Of a stretch of DNA of 64,000 nucleotides, positions 51,787-60,875 are shown piece by piece (the first letter of the stretch is position 1; each line of letters begins with the position of its first letter). Origin of the DNA: Microlunatus antarcticus. Its GTDB lineage: Bacteria; Actinomycetota; Actinomycetes; Propionibacteriales; Propionibacteriaceae. The notes beneath the pieces are model-generated. The model saw nothing but the letters and a program-made list of their open reading frames with translations, ran no database searches and was not told the origin of the DNA. The stretch is taken from positions 2,666,001 through 2,730,000 of the forward strand of contig NZ_JACHZG010000001.1 of the NCBI RefSeq assembly GCF_014193425.1. Direction: 5' to 3'. The position numbers and the translations under genes are program-made.

Positions 51787-54700
51787 GCGACCACCTGCCG
51801 GCCGACGGCCTGCGTCGGGCAGCTGGCCTTGAACGCGCACCAGCGGCACGCCGGACCCACCCGCGCGTCGAAGCGCTCGGCCGCGATCAGCTCGGCCGCG
51901 TCACGGAGCCGCTGGTGCACCCACGTCGCGCAGCCCTCCGCCTCCGGGTCGGGCCCGTCACCCTCCGAACCGGCCCGGAGCGGGAACGGCACATCGTCCA
52001 GCGACGCCTGGGTGAAGACCTGCGGGAAGCCCGTCTGCTTCTCGGGCAGGCGCAGGTAGACCAGCTCCGCCCCCGACGGTCGCGCGCCCGGCCCGGCCAC
52101 GTCGGCGAAGGCGCCCTGCGCGACCGCGAGCTGGTAGACGCCGAGCTGGTCCTGCACGGCGACGTCGGCCGCGGCGGGAGCCGTACGCCCCGTCTTGAAG
52201 TCGACGATCCGGACCCGGCCGTCACGCTCGCGCTCGACCCGGTCGGCCGTGCCGGTGAGCAGGACACGGCGCCCGCCCGCGTCGACCTCGCAGCGGAACG
52301 GGACCTCCGTGCCCAGCAGCTCGAGGTGGCCGCGCGCCTCCTGCCAGACGACGAAGCGGTCGAGCGCGTCCTCCGCCTCGGCCCGCTCGACCGCGGAGAG
52401 CCAGTTGGCGTCGAAGGCGATCTGGTCCCAGACGCTCTCGAGGTAGGCGGAACGTTGCTCGGGCTCCAGCGGGACGCCCGCGCTGTGCTGGGCCAGGACG
52501 TGGACGACCGAGCCGAAGCTGGCGGCGCTGTTGCGGGTGGTGCCCGCGCTGGCCTGCCGGTTGAGGAACCACTGCCGCGGGCAGGCGAGCACGTCGCCCA
52601 GCTGGCTGCCCGACATCGCGACGGGCTTGCGGGGGTCGACGACGGGCGTGCCGGCCTCGCTGAGGGCGCGCATCCCCCACCAGGTCGTCGGCGACGCGGC
52701 GGGGACGAGCGGCCGCCCCTCGGCGTCGGCCGCGTCGGCGAGCCGGGCCAGGCGCAGCGTCGCCTGGTCGCGCAGCTCGGGGGTCGCGTCGGGGTCGACG
52801 CTCGTCCGCCGCAGCTCGCCCACGAGCGCGGCGAGGGTCAGCGGCCGGCGCGGGCGGCCCGGCCGGGGCGTGGCGGGCACGCCGAGCTCGTCGAGGAAGC
52901 GCGACGGCTGGTCGCCCTCCCCCTCCGTCCCGGCGACGGCGGTGACGACCAGGCGCGAGCGCGCGCGGGTGCAGGCGACGTAGAAGAGGCGACGTTCCTC
53001 GGCGACCCGGACCGCGGTCGGCACGGGCTCGGCCAGGCCGTGCCGACCGAGCCGGTCGGCGTCGAGGAGCGACCCGCGCCGCCGGACGTCGGGCCAGCGG
53101 CCCTCCTGCACGCTCGCCACGACGACGAGGTCCCACTCCAGGCCCTTGGACCGGTGGGCGGTGAGGACCCGGACGCCGGTCCCGCGCAGGTCGGCCTCGC
53201 GCCAGGTGTCGGCGGGGATCTGCTGCCCCTCGACCTCGGCGAGGAAGCCCGAGACGCCGCGGAGCCCGGAGATCTCCTCGGAGCGGGCGGCCACGTCGAA
53301 CAGGGCGCAGACCGCGTCGAGGTCGCGGTCGGCCCGCCTGGAGGACTCGCCGCCGCCGGCCGCCACGCGTTGGAGGGTGTCGGGCCAGTCCGTGCCCGAC
53401 CACAGGCTCCACAGGGCCTCCTCGGCCGTGCCGCCGGACCGGACGATCCCCGCGCAGGTCCGCAGCAGCGCGGCGAGCCGGACCGCCGCGTCGACCGCTG
53501 GACCGGGCGCGCAGGCCTCGAGCAGGTCGGGGTCGTGCAGCGCGGCGGCCAGCAGCTCGGGCGAGGGCCGGGGCATGTCCAGCCCGCCGAGCTCGGCCCG
53601 CTCGGCCGCCCGCAGCGCACGGCCCAGCAGCCGCGTCGCCATCGAGTCGAGCCCGCCGAGCGGCGAGCTCAGCAGCAGCTGCGCCTCCTCCGGCCCGGCC
53701 TGCCGGCCCCCGGTGGCCACGCGCAGGGCGAGCAGCAGGGGGCGTACGGCGGGGTCGGCGGCGAGCGGGATCTCGTCGCCGGCCACCTCGACCGGCACCC
53801 CGGCCGCGACCAGGGCCCGGGTCAGCGCCGGGATGGTCTGGCGCCCGGAACGGACGAGCACCGCCATCTGGCTCCAGGCCAGGCCGTCGCGCAGGTGCGC
53901 GGTCCGGAGCAGGTCGGCGACGTGCTCGGCCTCGGCGCCCGGGCTGCTGCAGGTGATGACCTCGACGCGGCCCCGCGGCGCGGAACCGTCTGGCGTCGGG
54001 TTGCGGAACGCCTCGAAGACGTCGCGCGGCAGGGCCGGCGGGACGGGCAGGCGGCGAGCGACGTTCCGGCTGACGGCCAGCAGGGCCGGGCCGAAGCGGC
54101 GGGCCGTGCCCAGGGCCAGGACCGGCGCGGGCTCCCCCGCCGCGGTGCGGAACCGGCGCGGGAAGTCGAGGATGCCGCGGGCCTCTGCGCCCCGGAACGC
54201 GTAGATCGACTGGTCCGGGTCGCCCACGGCGACGACGTCGCGCCCGTCGCCCGCCAGGGCCTGCAGCAGGCTGACCTGGGCCGGGTCGGTGTCCTGGTAC
54301 TCGTCCACGAACACAGCACCGATCTCGCTGCGCAGCGTCGCGACGACCTCCGGGTCGGCGAGCAGGATGCGGCTGCGGTGGACGAGCTCGCCGTAGTCGA
54401 GCACCCCCTCGGCGTCGAGGACGTCCAGGTACTCCTCGAAGAACTGCCCGACGCGCACCCAGTCCTCGCGCCCGGCCGCCTCGCCGGCCTCGAGCACGTC
54501 GACCGGGTCCATCCCGAGCTGGCGCGCCTTGGCCAGGACCGACCGGACCTGCCCGGCGAAGGCGCGGGTCTCGAAGGCGTCGGCCAACGACGTCGGCCAC
54601 GCGTCGTGCCCCACCTCCTCGCTGCCCTGCAGGACCTCGCGCACCCGGAAGTCCTGCTCCGGCCCGGTCAGCAGCCGCACGCCCGACCCGTACGCCGCCC

Positions 54701-55088
54701 CCGGCCCGCTGCCCGACTCCGGCACGGGGCCGGCGAGGCCCAGCCGGTCGGCGAAGCGGCGCACCAGCGCGTAGCAGAACGCGTGGAACGTCATCGCCGC
54801 CGGCGTCACCACGGTCTTGCCCAGGCGGCCGGCGATCCGGGTGCGCAGGTCGGCGGCCGCCCGCCGCGAGAAGGTCAGGACCAGCACCGAGTCCGGGGCC
54901 GCACCGCGGCGGTCGATCCGGTCGACCACCGACTCCACGAGCGTCGTCGTCTTGCCGGTCCCCGGCCCGGCGAGCACCAGGAGCGGGCCGCCGGCGTGGG
55001 CGACCACCGCGGCCTGCGCGTCGTCGAGGTCGGGAGCGGCGCTGAGGGCCTCGGGGGTCAGGGCGAGTCGGTACATGGCGGAGACCAT
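51783..55088 (-). CDS. adnA: AdnA subunit of the AdnAB helicase-nuclease
   Basis: This 1101-residue protein has Walker A GPGTGKT (41-47), motif II FVDEYQDTDPAQVS, VGDPDQSIYAFRGAEA and VLTAHRSKGLEWDLV. Its nuclease is RIVDFKTGRTAP. Four Cys (ACPRQWF, then CRWCAFKASC) match the iron-sulfur staple of AddB/AdnA nucleases. It corresponds to Rv3202c. The ATG at 55088 has GGAGG 11 nt upstream; ATG 55076 is an alternative. Confidence 0.92.
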   Translation of the reverse strand: MVSAMYRLALTPEALSAAPDLDDAQAAVVAHAGGPLLVLAGPGTGKTTTLVESVVDRIDRRGAAPDSVLVLTFSRRAAADLRTRIAGRLGKTVVTPAAMTFHAFCYALVRRFADRLGLAGPVPESGSGPGAAYGSGVRLLTGPEQDFRVREVLQGSEEVGHDAWPTSLADAFETRAFAGQVRSVLAKARQLGMDPVDVLEAGEAAGREDWVRVGQFFEEYLDVLDAEGVLDYGELVHRSRILLADPEVVATLRSEIGAVFVDEYQDTDPAQVSLLQALAGDGRDVVAVGDPDQSIYAFRGAEARGILDFPRRFRTAAGEPAPVLALGTARRFGPALLAVSRNVARRLPVPPALPRDVFEAFRNPTPDGSAPRGRVEVITCSSPGAEAEHVADLLRTAHLRDGLAWSQMAVLVRSGRQTIPALTRALVAAGVPVEVAGDEIPLAADPAVRPLLLALRVATGGRQAGPEEAQLLLSSPLGGLDSMATRLLGRALRAAERAELGGLDMPRPSPELLAAALHDPDLLEACAPGPAVDAAVRLAALLRTCAGIVRSGGTAEEALWSLWSGTDWPDTLQRVAAGGGESSRRADRDLDAVCALFDVAARSEEISGLRGVSGFLAEVEGQQIPADTWREADLRGTGVRVLTAHRSKGLEWDLVVVASVQEGRWPDVRRRGSLLDADRLGRHGLAEPVPTAVRVAEERRLFYVACTRARSRLVVTAVAGTEGEGDQPSRFLDELGVPATPRPGRPRRPLTLAALVGELRRTSVDPDATPELRDQATLRLARLADAADAEGRPLVPAASPTTWWGMRALSEAGTPVVDPRKPVAMSGSQLGDVLACPRQWFLNRQASAGTTRNSAASFGSVVHVLAQHSAGVPLEPEQRSAYLESVWDQIAFDANWLSAVERAEAEDALDRFVVWQEARGHLELLGTEVPFRCEVDAGGRRVLLTGTADRVERERDGRVRIVDFKTGRTAPAAADVAVQDQLGVYQLAVAQGAFADVAGPGARPSGAELVYLRLPEKQTGFPQVFTQASLDDVPFPLRAGSEGDGPDPEAEGCATWVHQRLRDAAELIAAERFDARVGPACRWCAFKASCPTQAVGRQVVA

Positions 55089-55152
55089 TCGAGCACGGGC
55101 CTCCGACAGAACCGCCTCGACCGAGCCCCGGGACCCCCGGGCCGACGACGGG

Positions 55153-55866
55153 TCAGGCGAACAGGGCCGCCGCCTGGGCGTAGAAGGCGGCGGGGTCCTG
55201 GGCGACGCCCGCCTTGGTCATCCGGCTCCAGTCGTCGACCAGCACCTCGACCTGACCGGCCTCGAGCCCGTCGAGGGCCGCCCGCACGACCTCGGCCGGG
55301 TCGAGCAGCGGACCGTCGTAGCCCGCCATCATGTCGGTGTCGGCGCCGCCGAGGTAGAGGCCGAGCACCTGGGTGCCCTGCTCCGCGAGCTCGACCCGTG
55401 TCCCGTCGGTCAAGCTCCACTCGGCCGCCTTGCTCGCCGAGTAGGACGTGGCCCCGAGGAAGGAGAAGAACGACAGGGCCGAGAGGACGTTGACGATCGC
55501 GCCACCACGGTGGGCGGCGAGGACGTCGGCGAACGCACGGGTGACCGCCAGCGTGCCGAAGAAGTTCGTCTCCATCTCCCGCCGCACCTCGGCCTGGTCG
55601 CCGCGCACCAGGTTCTGCCCGGCCGAGACACCGGCGTTGTTGACCAGCAGGGTGACGTCGGGCGCGGCCCGCACCGCGGCGTCGATGCTGGCCTGGTCCA
55701 GGAGGTCGAGCGCGAGGACCTCGACCCCCGCCACGGTGACGGCGTCCGGGTTGCGCGCCGCCGCGTAGACCTTGGCGGCACCCCGCTCGAGCAGCTGGGC
55801 GGCGAAGTGGGCCCCGAGTCCGCGGTTGGCCCCCGTGACGAGCGCGACCGATCCGGCGATCTTCAT
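55153..55866 (-). CDS. SDR family oxidoreductase
   Basis: This 237-residue classical SDR has the cofactor motif ALVTGANRGLGAHFA, NNAGVSAG, catalytic Ser in NVLSALSFF, and YSASKAAEW. The ATG at 55866 has GAGGAAG upstream, so it has a leadered message, unlike many neighbours. It is divergent from a MerR regulator. The substrate is unknown. Confidence 0.88.
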   Translation of the reverse strand: MKIAGSVALVTGANRGLGAHFAAQLLERGAAKVYAAARNPDAVTVAGVEVLALDLLDQASIDAAVRAAPDVTLLVNNAGVSAGQNLVRGDQAEVRREMETNFFGTLAVTRAFADVLAAHRGGAIVNVLSALSFFSFLGATSYSASKAAEWSLTDGTRVELAEQGTQVLGLYLGGADTDMMAGYDGPLLDPAEVVRAALDGLEAGQVEVLVDDWSRMTKAGVAQDPAAFYAQAAALFA

Positions 55867-55926
55867 GTGTGTGCTTCCTCGCGTCGTGTGCGCGCCGCGT
55901 GCCGGCGCTAGGCTCGAACGCTAAGA

Positions 55927-55944
55927 CCTGACACTGACGTCAGG
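55927..55944. promoter_or_regulatory. Probable MerR operator
   Basis: CCTGAC-N6-GTCAGG is a perfect 6+6 dyad between the divergent SDR and merR genes, about 27 bp before the merR start. It also contains the palindrome TGACGTCA (55935-55942). MerR proteins bind such dyads between promoter elements. Confidence 0.5.
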
Positions 55945-55970
55945 GGCAACTCTTGAGAGCGGAGTCACAC

Positions 55971-56378
55971 GTGCGGATCGGCGACCTCGCCCGGCAGACC
56001 GGCGTCAGCGTCCGCTCGCTGCGCTACTACGAGGAGCAGGGCCTGCTCACCTCGGTCCGGACCACGACCGGGCAGCGGACGTACGCCGAGGACGCGGTCG
56101 CCCGCGTCCGGCTGCTGCGCCAGCTCTACAACGCGGGCCTGACCAGCACGACGATCGCGACCGTGCTGCCCTGCGTCGACCACCCCTCGAAGGAGTCGAC
56201 CCGGGAGACGATCGCGGTGATGGAGCAGGAGCACGAGCGTCTCGACCGGCAGGTGGCCGACCTCGTCAGCACCCGTGACCAGCTGGCCTACCTGATCGCC
56301 TCCGCCAGCGCGTGCGTGACCTCGGAGGCGGAGGCCGAGGTCCAGGACCGTACGACCCTGGTCGCCGCCGGTCGCTGA
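55971..56378 (+). CDS. MerR family transcriptional regulator
   Basis: This 135-residue protein has the MerR winged helix (IGDLARQTGVSVRSLRYYEE), a second helix region TYAEDAVARVRLLRQL, and a coiled-coil dimer helix. A single Cys in LPCVDHPS sits at the start of the effector region; there is no metal-binding Cys cluster. The GTG at 55971 is chosen for GCGGAG 6 nt upstream. The likely target is the divergent SDR gene. Confidence 0.87.
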   Translation: MRIGDLARQTGVSVRSLRYYEEQGLLTSVRTTTGQRTYAEDAVARVRLLRQLYNAGLTSTTIATVLPCVDHPSKESTRETIAVMEQEHERLDRQVADLVSTRDQLAYLIASASACVTSEAEAEVQDRTTLVAAGR

Positions 56379-56464
56379 GGCCGCGGCCCCAGGGCTGATG
56401 TCCGGGCGGCTCCCGCCGGGCAGTCTCGAGGAGTCGTCCTGACGCCCCTCGAGGAGATCACCCT

Positions 56465-57268
56465 GTGCCTGGTTCGTTCGTCGTCGCCGTCCACGCGGGC
56501 CCCGTCCTGGTGCCCCTGCTGGTCGGCGTGGTCGTCGTCTGGCTGCTCGCGCTCGGCCACCGGCGCACGCTGACCGCGGGTCGCGCGCTGACCGTGCTGG
56601 TCGTGACGGCGTACGCGGTCGGCGTCCTGGCCGTGACGTTCTTCCCCTGGCAGATCCCCTTCGGCACCTCCGACCACGTCACCCTCGGGACGGGCGCGCC
56701 GACCTTCGGCCGCGAGGTCGCGCTGCGCAGCCTGCTGAACGTGGTCCCGCTCGTCACCCTCGACGCACCCACGTTCGTGCTCAACATCGTCATGACGCTC
56801 CCGCTGGGCGCGCTGCTGCCGCTGGTCCTGCGAGTCCGGTCCGTGCCCGCGGTCGCGCTGGTCGGGCTGGCGGTCAGCACCACGATCGAGGGCGGTCAGG
56901 GCGTCGGGGACGTCCTGCTCGGCATGAGCCGCACGGTCGACGTCAACGACCTGATCGCCAACGTCACCGGCACCGTGCTGGGGCTGCTCTGCTTCCGTCT
57001 CGTCGCGGCGGTCGTCGGACCGCTGCTCGTGCCCTTCGCCCTGCCGGGTAGCGCGGTAGCCGGACCGGGACCGGCTCAGGACGGGGCGGGCTGGCTCGTC
57101 GACGACCCGGCGGAGACGGCGTACGGGTCGGTGGCGCCGAGATCCGGGCTGGTCGGGGCGGGCGCGACCAGCTCCCCTCTCGGCGGGGCGAGCACGGCGA
57201 CGACGCCCGCGGCAAGCAGGGCCGTGCCGAACACGAGGTCGCCGAGCTCGGCGTACGGGTCGAGGTAG
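56465..57268 (+). CDS. VanZ-like membrane protein with antisense-overlapping tail
   Basis: This 267-residue protein has about five membrane segments (residues 1-205) and VanZ landmarks: FPWQIPFG, then NVVPLVTLD, NIVMTLPLGALLPL and VDVNDLIANVTGTVLG. VanZ relatives confer low-level glycopeptide tolerance in some species. GAGGAG is 8 nt from the GTG. The last 60 or so residues (57076-57268) are low-complexity and antisense to the neighbouring gene, so the ancestral stop was probably earlier. Confidence 0.75.
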   Translation: MPGSFVVAVHAGPVLVPLLVGVVVVWLLALGHRRTLTAGRALTVLVVTAYAVGVLAVTFFPWQIPFGTSDHVTLGTGAPTFGREVALRSLLNVVPLVTLDAPTFVLNIVMTLPLGALLPLVLRVRSVPAVALVGLAVSTTIEGGQGVGDVLLGMSRTVDVNDLIANVTGTVLGLLCFRLVAAVVGPLLVPFALPGSAVAGPGPAQDGAGWLVDDPAETAYGSVAPRSGLVGAGATSSPLGGASTATTPAASRAVPNTRSPSSAYGSR

Positions 57269-58899
57269 ATCGTCGTGCTGCCGTCGCGAACCAGGGCCGC
57301 GAAGGCGAGCACGGACATGGTGGTCACCGAGTTGGCGAGGACGAGCAGCACCCGGGTCGGGCGGGCGAAGCGGCGGCTCTCGCCGTTGGCCCAGGACGAG
57401 CCGGTGAACAGGTCCCACACCAGGCCGAACAGGACCAGCGCGGCGCCGGAGAAGCCGAGCACCGCGCCGACGGGGTCGGAGACGAAGTCGCGGCTGGAGA
57501 ACAGGGCGCAGAGCGTCAGGGCGCCGGCGAGGCCGAGCGCGCGCGGACGGTCCAGCCGGCGTCGGAGGAGCTGGACGACGCCGGCGACGACCACCACCGT
57601 CGTCGCCACGAGGTTCAGCACGTCGGGGTCGACCCCGGCCCGGGCCTGCGGGCCCTGCACGAGCGTCCGGGCCAGCATCAGGAGCATCACGCCGACGGTG
57701 CCGAGCACCAGCGCCCGGGTGGCCCGGCCGCGGCGGGCGGCCCGGAACGCCAGCAGCACCACCCCGAGACCGACGACCGCGCGGATGGGGTCGACGAGCC
57801 GGCCGACGATCGCGCCCAGGTCGACGTCGGAGCCGAGGAGGGTGCCGCTCGGGTCGAGCGCGGCGGCCAGGGGCAGGACGCCCACCGCGAGCTGCACCGG
57901 CAGGATCACGAGGACCAGCGCGGCCCCGATGGGGAGCCCGACCGCCGTCAGCTCGTCCCCCAGACCGTCCACCGCGACGCCCGCGCCCCGCCGTTGCGCC
58001 ACCCGTACCAGCGCGACGCCCACCGCCGCCAGCAGCCCGACGAGCACGAGCGACGGGACGACGACGTCCCAGCCCTGCGTGACCGGGTCGCGGGTGGCCA
58101 GCTGGAACGCCACCTGCACCGCCCGCACGAGCACCACGACCCCGAGGACCGCGTACGGGACCCAGTGCCGGGCGAGGCGCTGGGCCTGCCCGGTCGCGGC
58201 GACCGTCAGCCGCAGGCAGACCTCGGCGGCGGCCGCCCCGGCGACCATCGCGGTCGGCAGCACGAGGTAGCCGAGGACCAGGGCGAGGTACTGGAGGAAG
58301 AGCGGCACCTGGTCCGACCCGAAGGCGATCGAGTAGCGGTTCTGCACGATCCCGATGACCAGGCAGGCGGCGCAGAGGGCCCAGACGGCCCCGAGCTCCC
58401 ACCAGGCGAACGGGCGGCGGGAGCGGACGAGCACGAGCACGACGAGACCGGCGAGCAGGAGCAGCACCAGCAGCGGCAACCAGAGCGACCCGCTCGTCCC
58501 CGGGGTGCGCAGGCTCCAGGCGGCGAGCGCGGCGAGCACGACCAGGAGCGCGAGCAGCCGCAGCCACCACGGCGCGCGGAGCCCGGCGGTCAGCAGCAGG
58601 CTGAGGCCGAAGGAGAAGAGGGTGACCAGCATCCAGACGGCGGGGCCGGGCAGCCCGATGCCTCCGGTGCCGACGGGGTCGAGGACGGACGTGCGCCGGA
58701 TCGCGCCGGACGTCACGACGAGGACGCCCGCGAGGGCGAAGGCGAGGTAGGCCACCAGCACGACCGCCCGGAGCCCGTACGGCCAGCGGTCCTCGCGGAT
58801 CCGGCCCTCCTGGACCGGTCCGACGACGGTCTGGTCGACGACGCCGCGGACGAAGGCGGCCGCCCGGCCCACCCGAGCGTCGGCCCGGCGCTCAGCCAC
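57076..58899 (-). CDS. Large polytopic membrane protein, unknown function
   Basis: This 607-residue protein has roughly 14-16 hydrophobic segments, Arg-rich short loops and a Pro/Ser-rich C-terminus. I recognise no domain or active-site motif. Its start lies 8 bp inside the 3' end of the PQQ-propeller gene, so the two are co-translated and probably work together at the membrane. Its 3' end overlaps the VanZ-like gene on the other strand by 193 bp. Confidence 0.7.
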   Translation of the reverse strand: MAERRADARVGRAAAFVRGVVDQTVVGPVQEGRIREDRWPYGLRAVVLVAYLAFALAGVLVVTSGAIRRTSVLDPVGTGGIGLPGPAVWMLVTLFSFGLSLLLTAGLRAPWWLRLLALLVVLAALAAWSLRTPGTSGSLWLPLLVLLLLAGLVVLVLVRSRRPFAWWELGAVWALCAACLVIGIVQNRYSIAFGSDQVPLFLQYLALVLGYLVLPTAMVAGAAAAEVCLRLTVAATGQAQRLARHWVPYAVLGVVVLVRAVQVAFQLATRDPVTQGWDVVVPSLVLVGLLAAVGVALVRVAQRRGAGVAVDGLGDELTAVGLPIGAALVLVILPVQLAVGVLPLAAALDPSGTLLGSDVDLGAIVGRLVDPIRAVVGLGVVLLAFRAARRGRATRALVLGTVGVMLLMLARTLVQGPQARAGVDPDVLNLVATTVVVVAGVVQLLRRRLDRPRALGLAGALTLCALFSSRDFVSDPVGAVLGFSGAALVLFGLVWDLFTGSSWANGESRRFARPTRVLLVLANSVTTMSVLAFAALVRDGSTTIYLDPYAELGDLVFGTALLAAGVVAVLAPPRGELVAPAPTSPDLGATDPYAVSAGSSTSQPAPS

Positions 58900-60829
58900 C
58901 GGTGGTCCAGGAGTCGAAGGTCCAGCCCTTGGTGTAGCCGAAGAGGTAGAGCCCCTGCGGCGTCGCGAGCCCGGGGCGTTCGCTCGACACCAGCGAGGTC
59001 GAGCGGGTCGGCCAGGTCGCTGCGACGCGCCCGTCGCCGCCGACGACGTCGAGCCGGTCCGAGGTCCAGCCGGCGAGGTGCGTCGCCGTGGGGTCGACCG
59101 CGAGGTAGCCCGGCAGCCGGGCGGTCACCCGTCCGTCGGCGTCCAGCAGCAGCGTCGCCTCCTTGGAGGCGACCACCGGCCGGCCGGCGAAGCCCGTGAG
59201 CGCCGTGAGCCCGCCGTCGAAGTGCGTGAGGAAACGGGTCGTGCCGGTCGCCGGGTCGAGCCCGTCGAGATTCTGGTCCTCGGTGACGAGGACCCGGTCC
59301 CCGACCACGGCGACGGCCGAGGCGGCGAAGGACCGGTCCCAGCGGGTCGCCCCGCTCGCCGCGTCGAGCGCGGTGACGGTCCCCCTCCGGTCGGCCACGA
59401 CGACGACCCCACTGCCGGCCGCGGGTGTGAGGTTGACGTCACCGGGAACGTTCCCGGTCCAGCGCACCGCGCCGTCCGCGATGCCGAAGCGCAGCACGCG
59501 CCCGGACAGGTCGACCACCACGGCGTCGTCCCCGGACACGCGTACCGGGGCGTTAGGGCCGATCTCGGGCAGGGCCGCCGACCAGAGCCGCATCCCGGCG
59601 TCGGAGTACGCGACCAGCGCGCGCTCGCTGGTCGTCACGAGCACGACCGAGCCGAAGGCCGCGAGGCTCAGCACCGTCCCGCCGGGGTGGACCGACCACG
59701 CCGGGGTCCAGGCGTCGATCGTCTTGGGCGTGGTCGCCACCAGGTCGTCCGGCGCCTGCAGGGCCCGCACGACCAGGCCCGACGAGGTCAGCACGGGGTG
59801 CACGGTGGTCGCCACCGTGCCCAGCATCGTCCGGGTCTCGTCGGTGCCGTCGACGGTCACCGTGTCCCAGGTCCGGGGCTTCCAGGCGGCCGGGTCGGTC
59901 CACGCGACGTCGTCGGCGGTGGTCCGGCGCGCTCCCGGGTCCGGCGCGGGCACGGCCGTCTCCCAGGTGCGGTCGGCCCCCTCGCTCTCGCTGGCCTCGA
60001 CCACCCCACGCCCGGGGCACCACGTCCGGGTCAGCCACGTCCGACGCTTGGTCTGCGGCGCTCCCCGGTCCGTCAGCTCGACCTGACCGCTGACCTCGAG
60101 GCACCCGTCCGCACCTGCCGCCGCCTGGAAGAAGCTCGCGTAGTCCGCGGTGTCGCCGGCGGTCCCGGTGCCGAACCACTTCGACCCCGGCCCCACGTCG
60201 GCCGGGAGCTCTACGAGCGCGGGCTCGTACGCGGTGATGGTCCCGTCGGCCGACCGCTCGCCCGCGAGCTCGACGCTGCCCCGGACGCGGTGGTAGCGGG
60301 TCGTCTGGCTCGGGACCCCGGCGCCGTCCACCGACGTGGTGGTCTCGCGCCAGAGCCGCGAGCCCGACGGGTCGTCGTAGTCCTGGTGCAGCACCCGGGT
60401 GACGACGAACGCGTCACCGCTCAGCAGGCCGTCGACCCCGGCGAACCGGGCCGACTCGGTCACCTGCGTCCTCGTCTGCGTGACCGACTCGCGCGTCTGG
60501 TCCACCCGCTGCCACAGCGCCGCGCCGTCCGCGGGCACGTACGACAGGGCCGTCGTGCGGACCTGAGGGGCCCGGCGGGCGAGCCAGCTGCCGGTGCCGA
60601 CGACGAGCCCGAGGCAGAGGAGTACGACGAGCGGGACCCACCACGGCCGCGTCGGGCCCGCGGACGCCGGCGGGCCCCAGCTCGGGTCGACGCCCGGGTC
60701 GTGCTGGGCGTACGCGGCGCCGAGCAGGGGGTCGACCGGCATCGTCGACCAGTCCTGCACGGGGAACGGCGCCCAGCGCTCGTCCCCCGCCGCGCTCACG
60801 GCGGTCATCCTGCCAGCCGGGAGCGCCAC
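58892..60829 (-). CDS. PQQ-like beta-propeller membrane protein
   Basis: This protein of up to 645 residues has a cytoplasmic N-terminus of about 65 residues and one membrane helix (PLVVLLCLGLVVGTGSWLA). An extracytoplasmic alpha/beta region follows, then a PQQ/WD-like propeller with blades marked by VTALDAASGATRWDRS and DGLDPATGTTRFL. The propeller probably scaffolds rather than binds PQQ. Starts at GTG 60829, ATG 60808 or GTG 60799 (GGCAGG upstream) are all possible. It overlaps the downstream polytopic gene. Confidence 0.75.
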   Translation of the reverse strand: MALPAGRMTAVSAAGDERWAPFPVQDWSTMPVDPLLGAAYAQHDPGVDPSWGPPASAGPTRPWWVPLVVLLCLGLVVGTGSWLARRAPQVRTTALSYVPADGAALWQRVDQTRESVTQTRTQVTESARFAGVDGLLSGDAFVVTRVLHQDYDDPSGSRLWRETTTSVDGAGVPSQTTRYHRVRGSVELAGERSADGTITAYEPALVELPADVGPGSKWFGTGTAGDTADYASFFQAAAGADGCLEVSGQVELTDRGAPQTKRRTWLTRTWCPGRGVVEASESEGADRTWETAVPAPDPGARRTTADDVAWTDPAAWKPRTWDTVTVDGTDETRTMLGTVATTVHPVLTSSGLVVRALQAPDDLVATTPKTIDAWTPAWSVHPGGTVLSLAAFGSVVLVTTSERALVAYSDAGMRLWSAALPEIGPNAPVRVSGDDAVVVDLSGRVLRFGIADGAVRWTGNVPGDVNLTPAAGSGVVVVADRRGTVTALDAASGATRWDRSFAASAVAVVGDRVLVTEDQNLDGLDPATGTTRFLTHFDGGLTALTGFAGRPVVASKEATLLLDADGRVTARLPGYLAVDPTATHLAGWTSDRLDVVGGDGRVAATWPTRSTSLVSSERPGLATPQGLYLFGYTKGWTFDSWTTGG

Positions 60830-60875
60830 CCGGCGCTCATCCGCGGGTGAGTCAGCCGGGTGGGTCAGGCGGTGG

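Noticed and set aside
55935-55942. TGACGTCA as a CRP/CRE-type site
   Set aside because: It is contained in the larger CCTGAC-N6-GTCAGG dyad next to merR, which explains it better.
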